Below, one piece after another: positions 60,901-64,000 of a stretch of 64,000 bases of DNA. Source of the stretch: Alosa alosa (lineage: Eukaryota; Chordata; Actinopteri; Clupeiformes; Clupeidae). The stretch spans positions 8,245,497 through 8,309,496 of the forward strand of contig NC_063198.1 in NCBI RefSeq assembly GCF_017589495.1, read 5' to 3'. Within the stretch, counting starts at the first letter, position 1, and each line of letters begins with the position of its first letter. Made by a program: the position numbers and the translations under genes. Under the pieces are notes generated by a model, which made no database searches, had not been told where the DNA came from, and saw only the letters and a program-made list of their open reading frames with translations.

Positions 60901-61799
60901 TGAGCTGGGGACAGATAGACTGATAGTGAGTAAGGAACACCGCATTCCTCCTTTTTTTTCTTTTTCTCCAAAGAGTCATTTCCCCGATAATGTGTGGCAG
61001 AAGGAAATGTATGGAGCCATATGTCTGCTTTGAACAAAAACAAAAAGGAAGAAGGGAAATGAACATTCAGCATGGGAAGGAACTTCTGTTGAGAGAAAAC
61101 TTTCCTGGCAGCCAGGTAGAGGGGAAAGCATGCCTGATGTCTGTTCCTTTTTTAAAAAAAAAAACTCTCTTCCTTTGACTGTATAACGCTATTTCCATAC
61201 AAATCCTGATTTCGAATAGCTAGGATGAACTGCAAGCTTGGATTTAATGACTGCACAGTCTGCAGGGCTTTGTCAGGTAGGGTTTCCTGAAAGACCAACC
61301 GTGATCCTCTCATTCAGAGGATTTCATCACTCTGAAGGCAGCCAGGCTGTCTAAAGCCTTCAAAGATCCATTAATGCCGCTAATATAAAACAGCACAGGA
61401 ACCATCAGCTAACCAGAGAAAGAACACGCCACGCGCTTCACATCAGCGAGGCATTCCTGAATTTAATAAGATCAAAGACCACATATATGAGTTTCTCAAC
61501 AAGGGCATTACAACCACCATAGCTATCTCACTGTTAACCGTGAAGAGCTACAATCTCACGGAGCAACAAACGGTCGCTGTTAAAAGTCCAACTACACAAT
61601 CGCCCACTACTTCAGACTGTGCTTCCAATGATCTCCGAACTGCAGTCTACAAGGCCTAACGTTAACGTTATCTCCAGACTGCCGGTGAATTCACCAGGTT
61701 GGTCAGTTGCTAAAGAACTTTGTTGGCGTTTCATGTGAAGACACAGCTCTGTGCGCAGTTTTCACGGATCATCCTTGCCCTTGGACATTTTTCAGCTGG

Positions 61800-61841
61800 T
61801 TTGGAAATTGGACTAATTTTAACATCACTTTTCCCACTTTT

Positions 61842-61882
<41 letters not shown>

Positions 61883-62080
61883 TTTTTACTTTTTATTTGT
61901 TTATTTGTTTTGTTGTCTGTCTTGTATGTCTTGGTGTCAATGGTACAAGCATTTACCAATACGCTCCATCCGCATCTTTTGTCTTGTTATGTGTCTTGTT
62001 TGTGGAGCGCTTTGGGTTGCACTTTGTGCATGTTTAAATGCGCTTTAAAAATAAAAATAAATAAACTGACTTGACTGACT
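61800..62080 (+). mobile_element. probable non-LTR retrotransposon 3' end with CTTGACTGA tail
   Basis: The phrase GGAGCGCTTTGGGTTGCACT, then AATGCGCTTTAAAAATAAA and AATAAATAAACTGACTTGAC, is the usual layout of a fish LINE 3' untranslated end (from memory). An (AT)n run at 61845-61874 and a T-run lie inside it. The left border is not determined. Confidence 0.5.
61845..61874. repeat. (AT)n microsatellite
   Basis: About 14 AT units then a T-run. Confidence 0.95.
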
Positions 62081-62646
62081 ATATGAAGCCATACGTTAAT
62101 TCATGCATTATCCACAGTGCTGGACTCCTTTAGTGTTGACGTTCCTTGGCTTCTCTGAAGGCTGTTGGCGCTTACTGTGTCCTTGGCCCTTAGTTATTTT
62201 GCCTCCTTTGAAACAGAGGAGGGTCTAAAAGCAGAGGCAGCAGAAATCTCTCTCTCTCTCTCTCTGTCTTTCTGCTTCTCTTCACCCCCCTCTCTCCCTC
62301 CCCCATCCATTTATCTCTCTGTGTCTCTTTTTCGCCCCTCCATTCTCTCTCAATCACAAAGGCACTGTGCTCACACTCTCACGCTGGTTAGAAATGACAA
62401 ATGTTTCAACACAGCACCTCAGATCATAAAAATTTACCAATAAAAATGATTAGCTGCTGCAAAATGCATGTCCTGCATTTTTCTACCCTTAAAAAATGAT
62501 TACAGTGGGGAAAAAAAGTCTTACAGGCAGTAAAACATGGCCTTGTATGCAACTATAAACGGCTGTTTCTTCAGCTTTCGACAGGCCATAAATAAAAAAG
62601 TGCTCCTTCAATTCCCACTAGTACTACAGTACCACATTGGTTGGAA

Positions 62647-62651
<5 letters not shown>

Positions 62652-62714
<63 letters not shown>

Positions 62715-62743
62715 GACACACATACACACACACACACACACAC
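62652..62743. repeat. (CA)n microsatellite
   Basis: About 27 CA units, CAGACAAACAGA break, then CA. Confidence 0.95.
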
Positions 62744-63017
62744 AACATACAAAACTCGGATACACCCAGTGTGAGCAATGGTACTACACCATTTAGCTAT
62801 TTTTCTTTCCACAAGTTCCACAACAAGGGGCTTATAATAAATTGCTTGAGTAGCCTGATATCAATACACTATCAGAGTTATGATCATAGAAAAGGCAGGA
62901 AAATGATGATGCACCTTCATTTAGCTGCCTGTGTTAAATAAGCCCTTGTCTCCTTGAATCCCAGCGCTACCGTTGGCGCCTTTGAATCTTGTCCTGCACT
63001 CACAAAGGCATGCATTC

Positions 63018-63022
63018 AGCTG

Positions 63023-63064
<42 letters not shown>
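63018..63064. repeat. (GT)n microsatellite
   Basis: About 23 GT units with one TTTG break. Confidence 0.95.
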
Positions 63065-63070
<6 letters not shown>

Positions 63071-63178
63071 GGGGTGTTCTGCACATCGCGCTGGCTGCCC
63101 GTTTCTGTCAGAGCGGAGCCATCAATCTCTGTCTGTGCATATCTCCTCCGGCCCACTCAGATAACTCTGTTTGCCCCC

Positions 63179-63212
63179 CTGCCCTGTGCTGCCCTGTGCT
63201 GCCCTGTGCTGC
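63179..63212. repeat. short tandem, 10-bp GCCCTGTGCT unit
   Basis: Three full copies plus a partial one. Confidence 0.95.
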
Positions 63213-63331
63213 ACGTTCCTGTGGAATGGACGCGTCGGCATGAAAGAGATGTTAAACTCACATATAAGAGCCTGGAGCCTGCAGGGGAGAGAGAGTTTGC
63301 CCTGGGCTCATTACAGGCCTCACGCAAATAT

Positions 63332-63371
63332 ACACACACACACACATACACACAAACAGTGTACACACACA

Positions 63372-63433
<62 letters not shown>

Positions 63434-63444
63434 GTACACACACA

Positions 63445-63491
<47 letters not shown>

Positions 63492-63515
63492 AGACACAAA
63501 CAGTGTACACACACA

Positions 63516-63587
<72 letters not shown>

Positions 63588-63612
63588 GTACACACACAGA
63601 CACACACACATA
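63332..63612. repeat. (CA)n array with higher-order AAACAGTGTACACAC units
   Basis: AAACAGTGTACACACACAGA recurs at 63354, 63427, 63498 and 63581 between CA runs of different length, giving blocks of about 71-83 bp. Confidence 0.95.
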
Positions 63613-63689
63613 CCCTTTTCCTTTCCATCAGTGCTCTAACCCTCTAACCCTCCCCTGGGTCTGTACCTCTCGCTCCCTCACATTCTCTT

Positions 63690-63742
63690 ATACACACACA
63701 CACACACACACACACGCATACACACACTCACAAACACACACA
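63690..63742. repeat. (CA)n microsatellite
   Basis: CA units with CGCATA and CTCACA breaks. Confidence 0.93.
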
Positions 63743-64000
63743 TGAGGTCTGTGATCCCTGATAGCTGGCAGGCAGAGGCCTTAAAGTGCAGTGCAGGGGG
63801 CGCGGGGAGTGCAGCTCTGCCCACTAATCCCCCCTGGTCCAGTGGGCATCACCAGAGCACAGTCCAGACCACGGCACCACCAGCACGCTTCATGCCATAT
63901 TAATCAGCGCGACTCGCCTTTTATTTACCATAACTCTGTACGGCCGTGCACCGCACCGCACCCCGCCTCCCAGTGAATTATTTATACGATTGATTACCCA

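Larger units (their letters stand above)
56949..64000 (-). other. ptprt: ptprt intron upstream of the MAM exon (5' part outside window)
   Basis: At least 7.1 kb upstream of the first MAM exon in transcript order. No signal-peptide exon is recognisable. It holds microsatellites, a 40-bp-unit polypyrimidine minisatellite (60651-60900), a probable LINE 3' end (61800-62080) and structured CA arrays near the window end. The intervals 57130-57840, 57900-58860, 59110-59700, 59940-60640 and 61030-61800 are unique-looking without a gene. Confidence 0.7.

Noticed and set aside
56949..64000. Signal-peptide exon or promoter of ptprt
   Set aside because: No hydrophobic leader with a donor in the right phase, no CpG island and no core promoter pattern that I can support.

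Overview
This window looks like intronic and exonic DNA from a teleost fish nuclear genome. The signs are split exons with GT-AG introns, a very high density of (CA)n, (GA)n and (CT)n microsatellites, several short non-autonomous DNA transposons, and non-LTR retrotransposon 3' ends with short tandem tails. I saw no bacterial-style gene, RNA gene or CRISPR array. The species cannot be named from the sequence.

The only gene I can support is on the minus strand: the extracellular part of a type IIb receptor protein tyrosine phosphatase, best matched to ptprt (RPTP-rho). Six exons run from high to low coordinates: MAM N-terminal half (56823-56948), main MAM exon (35717-35985), MAM end (31139-31220), Ig first half (29710-29825), Ig second half (27550-27724) and first fibronectin type III repeat (15394-15687). 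Their lengths are 126, 269, 82, 116, 175 and 294 bp. All junction phases agree, giving one continuous 1062-nt reading frame. The signal-peptide exon must lie beyond 64000. The later FN3, transmembrane and phosphatase exons must lie below position 1. The whole window is therefore probably inside one transcription unit. Introns in the window are about 11.9, 2.0, 1.3, 4.5 and 20.8 kb, with at least 15.4 kb downstream and 7.1 kb upstream still open.

The introns hold a hAT-like MITE with an 8-bp target duplication (4265-4688), a MITE with 29-bp terminal repeats and a 4-bp duplication (45241-45489), a long-TIR MITE (1267-1827), a larger hAT-like element (about 6623-7760) and a 64-bp-arm foldback (27882-28026). 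They also hold four probable retrotransposon 3' fragments, a telomere-like CCCTAA block inside a palindromic repeat, minisatellites with 18-, 40- and 50-bp units, tandem duplications of 100, 138 and 147 bp, and a 570-bp polypurine tract with a 143-nt run free of pyrimidines.

The place most worth a second look is the Ig-second-half exon (27550-27724). Its acceptor is a triple TAGCAGCAG, its donor is a weak GTGTGT, a (TG)n tract sits directly before its acceptor, a (CA)n tract follows it in the transcript, and a strong hairpin lies upstream. Its 175-bp length means that skipping it would break the frame. I found no convincing new protein system in the window.
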